Source of the DNA: Maniola hyperantus
Taxonomy: Eukaryota > Arthropoda > Insecta > Lepidoptera > Nymphalidae
Assembly (NCBI RefSeq): GCF_902806685.2
Contig: NC_048545.1
Span: forward strand, 14,841,926-14,905,925
Reading direction: 5' to 3'
Length of the DNA stretch: 64,000 nt
Positions 10,801-21,548 of the stretch are shown here, piece after piece; position 1 is the first letter of the stretch; each line of letters begins with the position of its first letter. The notes under the pieces were generated by a model. The model was not told where the DNA came from, did no database searches, and saw only the letters and a list, made by a program, of their open reading frames with translations. A program made the translations under genes and the position numbers.

Positions 10801-11087
10801 CGCAATATTAGTATGGATTTAAATACAATTCGCTATGATTCGATAGGTGCCTACCTAAAGATCGCTTATCAGTGCAGATGATAAGGCAAATTTGACAGGT
10901 CCAGTCAACTGATTAGGTACCACCGTTCTGGTTGCCACTTCTAATATTACTACTGTTATCTTATCAGGGCGTGTTTGGAACGGTGAAGAAATTTTATTTT
11001 TGTTAAAGCTACCATTAAATAGGTACCTACTACGTAGGTACGTAGGTATGAGTAATGGTAGGTAGTTTTGGTAAAGGTACCTATTAA

Positions 11088-11222
11088 ATAGGAGTTTCTT
11101 ACTGGTTCTTCTCGGTAGGAACGGCATTCCGAACTAGTGGTAAATTAAACTAGTTGACGATTCAAAAGCACTTGTAAAAGTTTACTTGTATAAAAATACA
11201 GGTATTCTATTCTATTCTATTC
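11088..11222 (+). mobile_element. LINE 3'-end repeat with TTCTA tail
   Basis: GAGTTTCTTACTGGTTCTTC, GGAACGGCATTCCGAACTAG, AAATTAAACTAGTTGACGAT and tail TTCTATTCTATTC. Same family as 6700-6860. Confidence 0.5.
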
Positions 11223-11282
11223 AATGTAAATACAGCTGGAATTTGGATGTTTCACTAAATTCGGTTGTAGTTCGCTAATCAT

Positions 11283-11345
11283 CATCATCATGGTCAACCC
11301 ATCGCCAACCTTCTACTGAGCTAGGGTCTCCTCTCAGTCTCATAG
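11283..11345 (-). mobile_element. SINE family V, 3' fragment
   Basis: CATCATCATGGTCAACCCAT and GGTCTCCTCTCAG match the 3' end of the family V SINE in reverse. It is cut off by the following repeat. Confidence 0.5.
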
Positions 11346-11638
11346 CAGACATGAGGGAAAAAATCTAAAAACCGTGAATTTGTGGTTACATCACAAGGAA
11401 AAACAAAAATTGTTCATGAAAAAATATTGCTGTTTTCAACTTACAAAGTCAGATTACTATACCAAGTGTGGTATCGTATGAAAGGGCTTTACATGTAAGT
11501 TCATTCTAAAACAGATTTTTATTTATTTTTATGCATAATAGTTTTTGATTTAACGTGCAAAATGTCGATAAAATACGATTGTAGTACGGAGCCCTCCGAG
11601 CGCGAGTCTGACTCGCACTTGGCCGGGTTTTTTTTTGT
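11346..11638 (-). mobile_element. GGCCAAGTGCGAGTC-family repeat, partial
   Basis: Reverse orientation, ending GAGTCTGACTCGCACTTGGC then CGGG and a T-run. Internal landmarks are GTGAATTTGTGGTTACATCA and ATACCAAGTGTGGTATCG. The GTTCCGTACC end is missing. Confidence 0.7.
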
Positions 11639-11945
11639 TCCAACTGACTCCTCTTGGGCGAATGCTAGGTACATACGCACAACTGGAGTTATCGTTGTCA
11701 AAAAGAGAACGACGAATAGTGTTTGCTCAAAAACTTAACATGGCGTCCACAGCCACATTCAGCCGGTGTTATTAAAAAATAACAACAATCAAGATTAATA
11801 TGTATAACGGTAAAAATTTCCCTAACAATGCTACCGTGACAATGAAGTCATCAGTGACATTTCGGCCATTCTTGATGCAGCTGCTCGATCGATAAAGTCG
11901 GGCGATCGATCACCGCGCGTCGCGTCGCGCCGCCGCGCTATCCGT

Positions 11946-13330
11946 AATTTATTATATTTGGAGTAAGTCGGGTGCCGTCCAGGTGTGTCAACACTCTATA
12001 AATCAATTAGGTGTACATCCCTCGCTGATAAAGTCTTCTTGTGGCTCCAGTGCCGTAACTAGCTTTCTATACGCCCGGGCGCCCCGCCCCGGTGCAGACA
12101 TCTATAACAGCGCCCTTGAAATATGTCCCTATAAAAATAAATCTATCCTCCATAAAGTAAATTTTAACGACTCCGTGCCCAAAGACTCTATTACTGAGCC
12201 TCCGCTGTTTGTCTGTTAGCACACTGTATCTTGTGAACCGTAATAGGTAGAGAGTTAAAATTTTCACAAACACTATAACAACAAATAGTGAAATTTCAAA
12301 ATGGCCGCCATGAAAATGAGAAAATACGATGCTTTGAAATTAATTATGATGTGTGCAAGCCTGACTCTCACCTGACCGATTTATTATTATATTGGAATAA
12401 GTTGGGTGCCATCCAGGTATGTCAACACTCTATAAATCAATTTGGTGTACATCCCTCGCTGATAAAGTCTTCTTGTGGCTCCAGTGCCGTAACTAGCCTT
12501 TTATGCGCCCGGTGCGAGCTTATATTATGCCATCATCCGTAAAAAGATAGCCTCACTCCTACCAGCGTCTTCGTAGCAGTCACAACAGCATTCCGGATTG
12601 TCAAAAAATAGGATAGGCTGCCCAATAACTCAACATTGGGTGGGGGTGGCCACGGGGCGCCTAGAACTGCCACGGTAGGCTATTTTATTTTTTCATAAAT
12701 ATAGTTACTAACATACCAACTCTAACTCTGTAAATGAAATGTTTGTAAAGTTAATACCTATGGACTCATTTATATAACTGCGCCGTTGAAAAATGTTTCT
12801 AAGTAGGTATAAAATAAATGTATCTTCCAAAAGGAATTTTTAGAACTCCGTGCCGAAATGGTGCCAACAAGACCCTAGCACTAAGCCTCCGTTGTCCGTC
12901 CGTCTGTCTTCCAGCGGATTGTATCTCGTGAACCATTCGTGAACCGTATTATGTAAAGAGTTGAAATTTTCACAGAGTGTATTTCTATTGCCGCTATAAC
13001 AACAAATAATAAGAGTTTCAAAATGGCCGCCATGAAAATTAAATTTGTGATAGTACGGAAACCTTCGTGTGCGAGTCTGACTCGCACTTGACCGATAATT
13101 CATTATATTTAGAGTAAGTCGGGTGCCGTCCAGGTATGTCAACACTCTATAAATCAATCAGGTGTGCATCCCTCGCTGATAAAGTCTTCTCGTGGCTCCA
13201 GTGCCGTAACTAGCTTTCTATGCGCCCGGGCGCGCCCGGTGCAAACATGAAACATCTATAACTGCGCCCTTGAAAAATGTTCAAATGTCTTTAAAATAAA
13301 ATCTGTCTTTCAAAAGTTGAAAACTAAAAC
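11946..13330. repeat. Three-unit direct repeat array
   Basis: Each unit opens with GTAAGTCGGGTGCCGTCCAG (or a near match), then CAACACTCTATAAATCAAT, CATCCCTCGCTGATAAAGTC and CCAGTGCCGTAACTAGC. Starts are near 11946, 12383 and 13108. Unit 1 is about 437 bp. Unit 2 is about 725 bp because of extra sequence at about 12540-12840. Unit 3 is partial. Units 1 and 2 also share AAAATGGCCGCCATGAAAAT and end in a CTGACTCGCACTTGACCGA-like block. Confidence 0.8.
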
Positions 13331-13412
13331 CTGACTACGATCGTTTTACTAAACTCTGAAATATTATAGTGAAAGTTTTAGGCGACGTAGCTTTGTAGTT
13401 TCCGTACTACTT

Positions 13413-13475
13413 TTACATGATCGTATTGTGATACGATCATGTAAGAATAGAATTCTCTGTGTGCAGAGAATTCTA
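13413..13475. repeat. Two adjacent perfect hairpins
   Basis: Hairpin 1: 13413-13426 pairs with 13431-13444 (14 bp, loop TGTG). Hairpin 2: TAGAATTCTCT at 13448-13458 pairs with 13465-13475 (11 bp, loop GTGTGC). They are 3 bp apart, just beyond the direct-repeat array. Confidence 0.8.
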
Positions 13476-13479
13476 CGCT

Positions 13480-14270
13480 TACACAAGGTTTTGCATGAAA
13501 ACAAAATCATAAAATATTGGCGAGGGACATGGGAAAATACTATGTTTTGATTGGTGGACTCAAAAGTAATCAAGACAATGTGCGGAATGAGGGTACCGAA
13601 CGGGCGTGGCCTGACTTTTATGCTAAGCAACTGTCTAAGCTTGGCGATCGGCGGGCTGATTACGTAAAACGTTGCAGTAGCGACAGCAGTAGCAATGCGA
13701 CAGTTCATAGATTGTCAGATAGAGGGTGAACTAGAGCTCGATTGCTGTCTGCTCTATAGCCGCTGTTACGTGTGACGTTCGACAGCGATGATTGCGAGAT
13801 TTACGCATGTCGCAAGCCTGTCGCGAGATTCGTAATCACACCGCAGGGGTGTCCGGCTATTAGGCGTCTATAGGTGGTGGTCTGTGCCGTACCATCTGAG
13901 ACGGGCCTGTTGCAACTTGTCACCGATGTCACCCTAGCTACGGCACTGCGGGGCTCTACGTGCTCCTCGAGATGATGTTTTTATAATTATGTCTCGTGTT
14001 ATCATCTTGACAATGGACAAGGGATTGCAATTAGGTTCGATCGCCCGATGGTTAAATATACTTGTCTGTTTATATGAGAGCTCGTTCGTTATTATTATCA
14101 ATCAATCATTCTCGGACTGTGATCACTTCTCAGCTGATACTTTTTTCGTGTTTACATGTTTTATTATCAATCAGCGTATGAATATAGGCTTGTTATCAAC
14201 TTATCAATAGTTAGCAGCTATAATTGCAGTGGGCTGCAGTGTTGAATGATGACATATTGACTAAATGTAT
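13480..14270. other. No gene recognised
   Basis: Moderately GC-rich stretch to about 13970. The open frames here lack ATG starts and any recognisable motif. Confidence 0.4.
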
Positions 14271-14274
14271 AAAA

Positions 14275-14365
14275 GGATAATATAACTGACTGATCTATCA
14301 ACGCAAAGCTCAAACTACTAGACGAATCGGACTTAAATTTGGCATGCAGATAGCTATTATAATAG
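14275..14365 (+). mobile_element. Helitron-like repeat, fragment
   Basis: ACTGACTGATCTATCAACGC, CAAACTACTAGACGAATCGG and TTTGGCATGCAGATAGCTAT match other copies. The 3' part is absent. Confidence 0.5.
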
Positions 14366-14612
14366 TTAGTGACAGTCATAGATTATTTAAAATCAGATAC
14401 ATTCATACTTAAGTAACTACTTCATATTTTAATAAGAAATCTCAGCAATACGTAATAGTTAGTGTTAAGATTTCTATTAAAATATGAATTTTCTTAGCAG
14501 GCCTGCACTTAGTGGTCGAAGGTGTTTATCTAATGCTAAGGAATCCGTTATAACTCATATCAAATATTTAATCGATTGATCGAAACCACCTGCTATGTCT
14601 ACCGAATAAATA

Positions 14613-14865
14613 AAAACCGGTAAGTGCAAGTTGGACTCGCACACGAAGGGTTCCGTACAAGAAATAATAAGTACCTTTTAATTTTTAGGGCTCCGTTCCC
14701 AAAAGGTAAAACAGGATCCTATTACTAAGACTCCGCTGTCTGTCCGTCTGTCTTTCCGTCCGTCTTTCCCGTCCAGTAGCTTGAATTGTGCGTTGATACT
14801 TAGATCAATCAGTCAGCCAGTACATCAGTCAGTTTTCCCTTTTATATGTACCTATAGATTAAATA
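14613..14865. mobile_element. Two repeat fragments back to back
   Basis: 14613-14770 starts AACCGGTAAGTGCAAGTTGG and contains GGGCTCCGTTCCCAAAAGG, a diverged relative of the GGCCAAGTGCGAGTC family and of the array at 11946-13330. 14773-14865 is a reversed Helitron-like end (TCAATCAGTCAGCCAGTACA). Confidence 0.45.
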
Positions 14866-15217
14866 TTAATAATCTTTTAAATTGTAATAGGATTTTTCAA
14901 TAAGTTTATGTTTTATGAAAACTTTGAACTTGTTGAGAAACATCTCCAATATGTGTTCTGGAAGCTAATCATGATGATGATGCTGATGGCTCTCCACTGC
15001 GTCAAAATTCGTAGAATTGAAGCAAAACCAGTAGCATGAGTAGTACAGGAGATGAGTCGTGTAATGTGTGTTCACGCCACCATCCGTCACCGCTATCTGC
15101 CGTAATTTACTGATAAGCTATCAGTGGGCGCCGTTACACTATAACTGCGTTTTTCCAAAATCAAAATAATCTTATTCTTCGAGATATCTATCTAAACGTA
15201 CCTAATGTATGTAGATC

Positions 15218-15475
15218 TATACTATAATATTATAAAGAGGTAATGTTTGTAAGTTTGTTTGTAGGTAATCTCTGGAACCACTGAACCGATTTTAAAAATT
15301 TTTTTCACCAATAGAAAGCTACATTATTCCTGAGTAACATGGTTATATTTTATGTTCAAAAAGTTAGAGATCCCTACTAAAATTGCAATAATGTGAAAAA
15401 AATCGTCTCATCTGTGAGCTTCCGAGGCGTGCGCTGTATTAATAGTTAAAGTTACACGAAAACAATGTTCGGTAC
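15218..15475 (+). mobile_element. Interspersed repeat, Helitron-like type
   Basis: TATAATATTATAAAGAGGTA, TGTAAGTTTGTTTGTAGGTA, CCACTGAACCGATTTTAAAA and GAAAGCTACATTATTCCTGA form a block I recognise as a common lepidopteran interspersed repeat. Only one copy occurs in this window, so the call rests on recall. Confidence 0.35.
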
Positions 15476-15827
15476 AATTTTTCCTTTTAAAGAGCTCTTA
15501 AAAAAGTCAACGCTAGCATATATCTATCTTTTACAATAGGCTCCCAATAACCATTTATATCATTTTGAAATGTGGTCTAATAAAACAAAGCTTTACTTTC
15601 GAAGGTGTTTTTAGTTTGAAAGTTTGAAATCGCAATCATATTTTAGACACAAATATATTTCATAAAATAACTAACGACGAATTACTGCAAAAATACTGCA
15701 ATTTAATAACACTTTTAACAGACTTGTATATTTCTCTGCATATATGAAAATAAACATTGATTTTACCAAGGTTCTAAACATAAATGACATTACAAAAGAG
15801 TAGAGAATCTTGGTAGAGAAGTGGGTA

Positions 15828-15993
15828 TAAATCCCGCAAATTGCTATTGCGCTGGAACCATGTCTCATTAACATCGAAATGACGTCATTTTGACGTCAGC
15901 CGTAAAAAATATACCATCAGTTCGAAACTTCAGTCTAGTGCTGACGTCACTAAAATGGCGGCCACGCGCATTAGAAATTTGCGGGACTTATAC
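15828..15993 (-). mobile_element. Foldback element with AAGTCCCGCAAAT ends
   Basis: Left end ATAAATCCCGCAAATTGC; right end AAATTTGCGGGACTTATA. The interior (TCATTAACATCGAAATGACG, AACTTCAGTCTAGTG) matches 8118-8374 in reverse. It sits 18 bp downstream of the stop codon of the membrane-protein gene, so it may contribute to that gene's 3' untranslated region. Confidence 0.65.
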
Positions 15994-16010
15994 AGAATAC
16001 AGTAAGTAGT

Positions 16011-16889
16011 TCAGTAATAGTTGAAATGTTTAAACACGGGTAGGTCCGACTTTATAAGCAAAGTCCAAATGATTTCAAAAATCATTCGAGAACTTAGAAG
16101 CACTGCACAGACGAACACTTCCACAGCCTTGCTGCTTCTTACTTTGAACACAATCAGAACAATATCACCACAAACTAATATAAACAACTGTATAAAGTAC
16201 ACCACGCCCATAAAACGACTTTTATCATTCCTACAGATACAATTCAGCAGTATAACAAATAACATAGCAACAGCTATCGATACAATTAAGAGATTAGAAG
16301 TTAACCTTACAGCTGGCACGGCCATAGGATCCTCCGAAAAGAAAGCGTATACGCAAAGTATCACAATTTCCTCATAAAATTCTATTACCAAAGCAGATAT
16401 ATAGGTGAATTTAGTCACTTCCTTTATAGTATACACGTTTGCTCCGTTCTCGAATAAAAATAGATCCGAGAACATTTTCAGCGAGATGCAGGCGGTCCAG
16501 AAATGTATTATGAGACTCAAATATGCAGCTGCTTGGTAAACTATTCCGATAACCGTGTTGTCGGCCTCCCCTGATATGACATCGCTGTTTGCCAATAGCG
16601 TGTATAAGTAAGTTATGAGTGTCAAATGTAATGCACTCGAAAACGTATGCTGGTAATTAAAGTAATAGAACAAATGGTTTTTTATCGATTTTTGACACCA
16701 CAATTGTATGCACATGGTCAGAAATCCTACGGTGCCTAAAGTTGCACCTATCCTTAATATCAGTATTACTTCATCGTCCACTTTGTTGAGTTCACTGTTG
16801 ATTTTGAAGGCTGTATAATTTGAATTATCGGATGTATAATTTGAATTATCGGATGTATAATTTGAACTATCAGAGAAATTATTCGACAT
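16011..16889 (-). CDS. Seven-membrane-segment protein of unknown family, single exon
   Basis: An intact 292-residue frame with an ATG start preceded by an A-rich context, ending in TGA. Residues 1-40 are polar, Ser/Asn-rich and carry four N-glycosylation sequons (one NFS and three NYT); SNYTSDN-type units are repeated. This suggests an extracellular N-terminus without a signal peptide. Hydrophobic segments lie at about residues 41-63, 82-101, 112-136, 158-183, 196-218, 227-249 and 256-278, giving seven membrane spans and a short cytoplasmic tail. The layout is that of a G-protein-coupled receptor. The third span ends HFWTACISLKMF, loosely recalling secretin/methuselah-type receptors, but I see no DRY, NPxxY or other diagnostic motif. 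No introns are apparent, and repeats flank both sides. If labial's intron extends leftward, the gene is nested in it on the same strand. It may be a lineage-specific receptor or transporter-like protein; function is not inferred. Confidence 0.7.
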   Translation of the reverse strand: MSNNFSDSSNYTSDNSNYTSDNSNYTAFKINSELNKVDDEVILILRIGATLGTVGFLTMCIQLWCQKSIKNHLFYYFNYQHTFSSALHLTLITYLYTLLANSDVISGEADNTVIGIVYQAAAYLSLIIHFWTACISLKMFSDLFLFENGANVYTIKEVTKFTYISALVIEFYEEIVILCVYAFFSEDPMAVPAVRLTSNLLIVSIAVAMLFVILLNCICRNDKSRFMGVVYFIQLFILVCGDIVLIVFKVRSSKAVEVFVCAVLLSSRMIFEIIWTLLIKSDLPVFKHFNYY

Positions 16890-17059
16890 TTTTTCTAACT
16901 ATACGAACGGGGGTTTGGTCCAAATCTCGATTTGTTATGAAGCTTGTATTAGAATTACCTACCTATTATGGCTGGAATTTCAATTAGTTTTGATAAACAT
17001 AAAATATTGTTGATAAAGTCTATTATAATAATCAACAATCATTAAAATGTTAATAGCAA

Positions 17060-17275
17060 TGCTACCCATATTATAAATGTGAAAGTGTGTTTGTTTGTTG
17101 GTTTTTCCTTCAATCACGTCGCAACAGAGCAACGGAGCGCCGTGATATTTTGCATTTCTATAGTTAGAGACGTGGAGAGTGACATAGGCTACTTTTTATC
17201 TCGGAAAATCAGAGTTCCCAAGGGATTTTTAAAAACCTAAATCCACGCTGACAAAGTCGCGGGCATCAGCCAGTA
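17060..17275 (+). mobile_element. Helitron-like repeat, near full length
   Basis: ATTATAAATGCGAAAGTGTG-type start (here GTGAAAGTGTGTTTGTTTGT), TCAATCACGTCGCAACAGAG, GACATAGGCTACTTTTTATC, and end GACAAAGTCGCGGGCATCAG. The final CTAGT has decayed to CCAGTA. Confidence 0.65.
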
Positions 17276-18005
17276 ATATTTATAAGATATGGTGCAAATT
17301 AATTAAATTAATCAGGGTTCATAAATAGGTTTGGAGTTTAATACATTTATACAAGAACTAGCGTAACGTGAGTTGGTATTATGAAAGTAGATGAGTGATA
17401 GTGAACACTACGGTAAAATCCTAAATCCTGTAAAATTATGCCTAAAAATAGTGGAATAACAAATTTTCTGGGATTCAAGGTGTATTTTCAAAATAGTAAA
17501 ACTGTAGAACACTGTAGAATGTAGAAGAATTCCATTGAGACATCATGGGCCATGCCGATGATGAAAAATAATTTTTTTTGCGAGAAAAATTGTTTCTTCC
17601 ATGAACCTTATGAAGGTTGCCTGGTAGAGATTGCTCTGAGCAATAAGGCCGCCCTTGCATAATTAGATTCTTTGTTTTTTTTGTCATGTTTATCTAATAT
17701 TTTGTGTGCAACAAAGTGTTTCTATCTATCTTATTTTTACAATAGAATTTTACCATACGGACAGCTTTCTAAATCTCTATGGGTATGATGGGACACCCAG
17801 TAATCGTTTGGAGCGCTGCACTCGAAGTTGTAGACGAGTATGTAGGGATAAGACAAACCTATTCTGTGTAATTTTGCGAATTTTCTGAAAATCGCTTGAG
17901 ATTCCGAAAGTTTTATCCGTATGAGTGAATGTTAGAAGAACTAAGACGATTTATTTACAATTTTGACTTTTGAAAAAGCGGTAAGATTTTAATCTAAGTA
18001 AATCT
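17276..18005. other. No gene recognised
   Basis: AT-rich DNA; open frames are short and without motifs. Confidence 0.4.
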
Positions 18006-18009
18006 ATAT

Positions 18010-18165
18010 CAATATAATATATAATAAAAGGAAAAGTTGATTGTCTGATTGATCTATCAACGCACAGCTCAAACTACTGGATGGGGCTGAAATTTGCCAT
18101 GCAGAAAGCTAAGCTATTAATTATACCGTAGAAAGGATTTTTGGAAATTCAACCCTAAGGCAGTG
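18010..18165 (+). mobile_element. Helitron-like repeat, 5' part
   Basis: ATAAAAGGAAAAGTTGATTG, ATCTATCAACGCACAGCTCA and GAAAGGATTTTTGGAAATTC. It breaks off after CAACCCTAAGGC. Confidence 0.5.
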
Positions 18166-18407
18166 GTCCGACCGTCGTCGCCGTCGTCCGACCGACGTCT
18201 AAACCAGTTGGATATCACGGCTTTTTAGATAATAATAATATAAGATACCTACTTTTTACAGATTCACCGTCGCGCGGCGGCTAATCACAGATCTAATGTA
18301 TAATAGGCGGTGTGCAAGTAATCCCGTAATAATGTTCGATAAACTCTTAATTGGCCGAGAGTGGGCTACTGATACACTAAGAGAGGGCTGCGATACTTGC
18401 TTTGTGT

Positions 18408-18763
18408 AATTGGGTATTTGACTACAATTTTTTTATTAGTTTATTATAAACTAAGATAAAAATAATGACGTAAACTGAAAAAAACTAATTAAATCGATCA
18501 AATAGCAAAAAAGTTTTACCTAAGCATTCAAATATTTCTGATTAGACAGAGATAGCGATATAGAATTTTGACGTCACACCTTACTAATGCCATTGTAGCT
18601 TCTTGCGGTTTGATACAAATTTTCGTTTCGCGAGAAAGGGATAGAAGACCCTCCCACTCCAAAATTAAAATGCGTGTAACTTTGTAAATATTTATTTTTA
18701 TCCAAGTTTATAATAAAGTAATAGATAATATTTATCGAATTCAAAAGTAGGAAAATACCCAAT
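18408..18763. mobile_element. Foldback (MITE-like) element with AATTGGGTATTT ends
   Basis: Left end AATTGGGTATTTGACTAC; right end TAGGAAAATACCCAATT, an inverted match of 12 bp. The left end recurs at about 30725 (AATTGGGTATTTGACTATAT), so this is a family. Confidence 0.45.
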
Positions 18764-20287
18764 TTTGAACGAATTTTACCCACCTAAACATACCAGAAGT
18801 GAAGTTAAATATTAATCACGACGCGAATAGGCTTATCGAGAGTTTTACCTTTTAAAATAACCTAACTGCAATCTAAACTTGATTAGGGCACAATTGCTAT
18901 TGCAACCACTCAATCAAAATGGCGACCTAAACACAAAAAGCATTTTATAGTCGGTCGAGTCGAGTTGGAACGAGATTAGCTTAAAAACCATCAACCACCC
19001 GTATTTATTCAAATCGACTCAAGATGCAACAAATTATGTGACTTACTTTCAAAAGCGGCAATTACAAGTGCGATAACAGCCATGTTGGCCAATATCAGCC
19101 AACAACGCAGGAATTATGATGTACAATCTACGCAGGAAGTATGGCGTCCGATGGGTCGGCAATCTGATACGACTGGAGAGAGATCAGGCGCATAGCAGGC
19201 AACTTTACGTGCTCTATCAGGCATGGGGTTTTTAATAGATTAAAAAACCAATAACTTTTTTAGTCCAACCCGGTATTTAAACCAGGAACTTGTGATCCGC
19301 AGCGGAATAAGGCTGCCTTAGAGCAACGAGGTAGTCAAAGTCAAAGTCAAATAGTTTATTCAAAATAATAAATTATACTTTTTGATGGTGAATATAAATC
19401 ATGATTTTTTAAATTATTCTCTTTAATAGTTAATTATAGCCCCATAAACTACCGCTATACAAAAAATCACGTCATTTTATTCCATGTGTATTTTTTGTAT
19501 CACACTTTGTAACCACCGTCTCTAGGACTATAACGTGTCAGAGCAAGTCGCGCGTAACGGTAGCGTTCCGTAGTTAATTATTTTTACCCGACTCATAGGA
19601 AACACATTAGAAACAGAATTAGGGGTAATGTATTTCACCAGCGAATTAACATATTGCAGTGTCATGCTTACGGTCTAAATTTCCCGGTTATAGCAACATT
19701 AACCTAGAAATTACTGGGCGAGCGAAGCGAGGTCTCTTAATTTAGTTGAGTGAAATTGCACTTGTCCGACACCGTCTGTCCGTCTGTCAGAGCCTTATAA
19801 CTTCTGAACTAGTGAACACGTAATTATTTGTAAATGTAAACTGATGGCCTTCAGCCGAATATTGCATAAAAAATCTGAATAGCTTTATTTCGGGGGGGGG
19901 GGGGGGGGGGGGGGCATACAAAATGGGGGCTTTGAAGTGGAGATTGAATTCGACGCTATATGTAAAAAATGGCTGCATCGTAAAAACTGAAACTGAAATT
20001 TCAGTTATATACCTACTCTACTATACTTGCTTGTATCCTACAAATACTAAAATTAGATAAATATTATAAATAAATTAAACTATTTCATTTTTAATAGGCA
20101 TCGGTATTTTCAACATAACTTCACAATAATGTTAATAGATGGCACTGAACAAACTGTCATGTGTGGCACAACCCGGAAAAGGGTCCCAGTTCATTTTGCA
20201 TTATGCTGTATGCCGTGATGCACAAGAACATACAATACAGGATACAGGGCAATACAGTACTTATTTTATTTTTGTTCCTGTATAATT
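18764..20287. other. No gene recognised
   Basis: Contains a short GAGATCAGGCGCATAGCAGG block near 19170 resembling decayed RTE-type LINE, a (GTCAAA)n-like LINE tail at about 19332-19372, and the poly(G) tract listed separately. No gene is supported. Confidence 0.4.
19892..19914 (+). repeat. Run of 23 G
   Basis: An uninterrupted G homopolymer in AT-rich surroundings, between TTTATTTC and CATACAAAATGG. Length in homopolymers this long is unreliable from most sequencing methods. Confidence 0.9.
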
Positions 20288-20757
20288 TTCTGTAATTAAT
20301 AAACGCCAAACAACAACAAAACCGGCCAAGTGCGAGTCAGGCTAGCGCAATGAGGGTTCTGTACTGCAGTCTTATTTTTTCGACATTTTGCACGATAATT
20401 CAAAAACTATGATGGATAAAAATAAATAAAAAAATGTTTTAGAATGCACAGGTGAAGCCCTTTCATATGATACCCCATTTGATATAGTTATCTTACTTCG
20501 AAATATGAAAATACTAATTATTGGTTCATGATCACAATTTAATTTTTTTTGTGTGATATAACCACAAATACACGGTTTTCAGATTTTTCCCCTAATACCA
20601 GCTATAAGACCCACCTACCTACCAAATTTCATAATTCTAGGTCAACGGAAAGTACCCTGTAGGTTTCTTTTACAGACAACAAAGTGATCCCATAAGGGTT
20701 CCGTTTTTCCTTTTGAGGTACGGAACCCTAGTTCTGTAATTAATAAACGCCAAACAA
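20288..20757 (+). mobile_element. GGCCAAGTGCGAGTC-family repeat with 26-bp flanking duplication
   Basis: The element (20321-20731) runs from ACCGGCCAAGTGCGAGTCAG to GAGGTACGGAACCCTAG. It is flanked by identical 26-bp direct repeats at 20288-20313 and 20732-20757 (TTCTGTAATTAATAAACG and eight more bases). This is the only copy here with both ends and an evident target duplication. It is non-coding, about 410 bp. Confidence 0.8.
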
Positions 20758-20831
20758 AAAAAAACTAAGGCCCCGTCGATCCAAATCACCTTGTACGGGC
20801 CCCCAATATAATCAGTAGGTACATTTAAGAA

Positions 20832-21040
20832 ATGATTTATTCAACATTATTAATCCGCCATCAACACCCACGTCCGTCTATCCGCCAGTATCTCGGAGCC
20901 AGCAGACAATGGCTTTACGCGGCTATCTACAGAATGCGTTTATCTGGCCTAACCATGTGGGTTACAAGAAGTTCACCTCGAGCGCTCCCGAGCGCGCTGC
21001 ATACGAACGTAGCTTGAATCTCATCAGTAGGGCGATTTCG
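20832..21040 (+). other. Possible terminal exon or LINE C-terminus
   Basis: A GC-richer island with an open frame ending in TGA near 21047. From the internal ATG at about 20909 it encodes about 46 residues beginning MALRGYLQNAFIWPNHVGYK, with ordinary amino-acid composition. AT-rich, 3'UTR-like DNA and GAATAAATTTATT (about 21349) follow. I recognise no family. It could be the last exon of an unknown gene, a retrocopy, or the end of a LINE whose A/T tail is at 21345-21385. Confidence 0.2.
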
Positions 21041-21384
21041 CTGATTTGACTGAAATAAATTATGGTCTTTGTAGTGCAATAGTTAGGTATCCCCTCTGTA
21101 TGACATGTAAAATTTAAATGACTGTTATTATTTTCTATTTTTTTTTCTCTTGTTTTTGTATGACTTAATTAATTTACTTTCTGAATATTATATAATTTTA
21201 AAGATTTTGTAATTTATATGTACTTACATGTTTTTAAAAATTTAACTGTAATGTAATATTTAAATATTCATACACCAATATTCTAAGGTAGAATGCATAA
21301 GGCTCGCCAACTAATTTTATAACCATGTTATGTCACCTGCATTCTTATGAATAAATTTATTATTTATTTATTTATTATTTATTT

Positions 21385-21548
21385 CGTAAAACCTGCATCA
21401 ATCATTATTACAATCTCAATTGTTGTGATTGGCTGAATTTGTGCTATTCTTGTTGAACAATGCATTGTAGCCACTGTAGCCAATAGTGAGCGAGCGACAA
21501 CCAATCAGAGGTGATTCCGATCGTGACATTGTAGCTGTCATTCTACCA
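21385..21548 (-). mobile_element. MITE-like element (CAATCAGAG family)
   Basis: AAACCTGCATCAATCATTAT, TGATTGGCTGAATTTGTGC, AATGCATTGTAGCC and GACATTGTAGCTGTCA match, in reverse, the interior of the composite element at 41346-41501. The shared segment is about 155 bp. Confidence 0.65.

Noticed and set aside
13364..13729. Open frames on both strands around the twin hairpins
   Set aside because: They have no consistent start, no motif and overlap palindromic DNA.
19787..19978. Minus-strand frame with a proline run
   Set aside because: The prolines are only the translation of the poly(G) tract.
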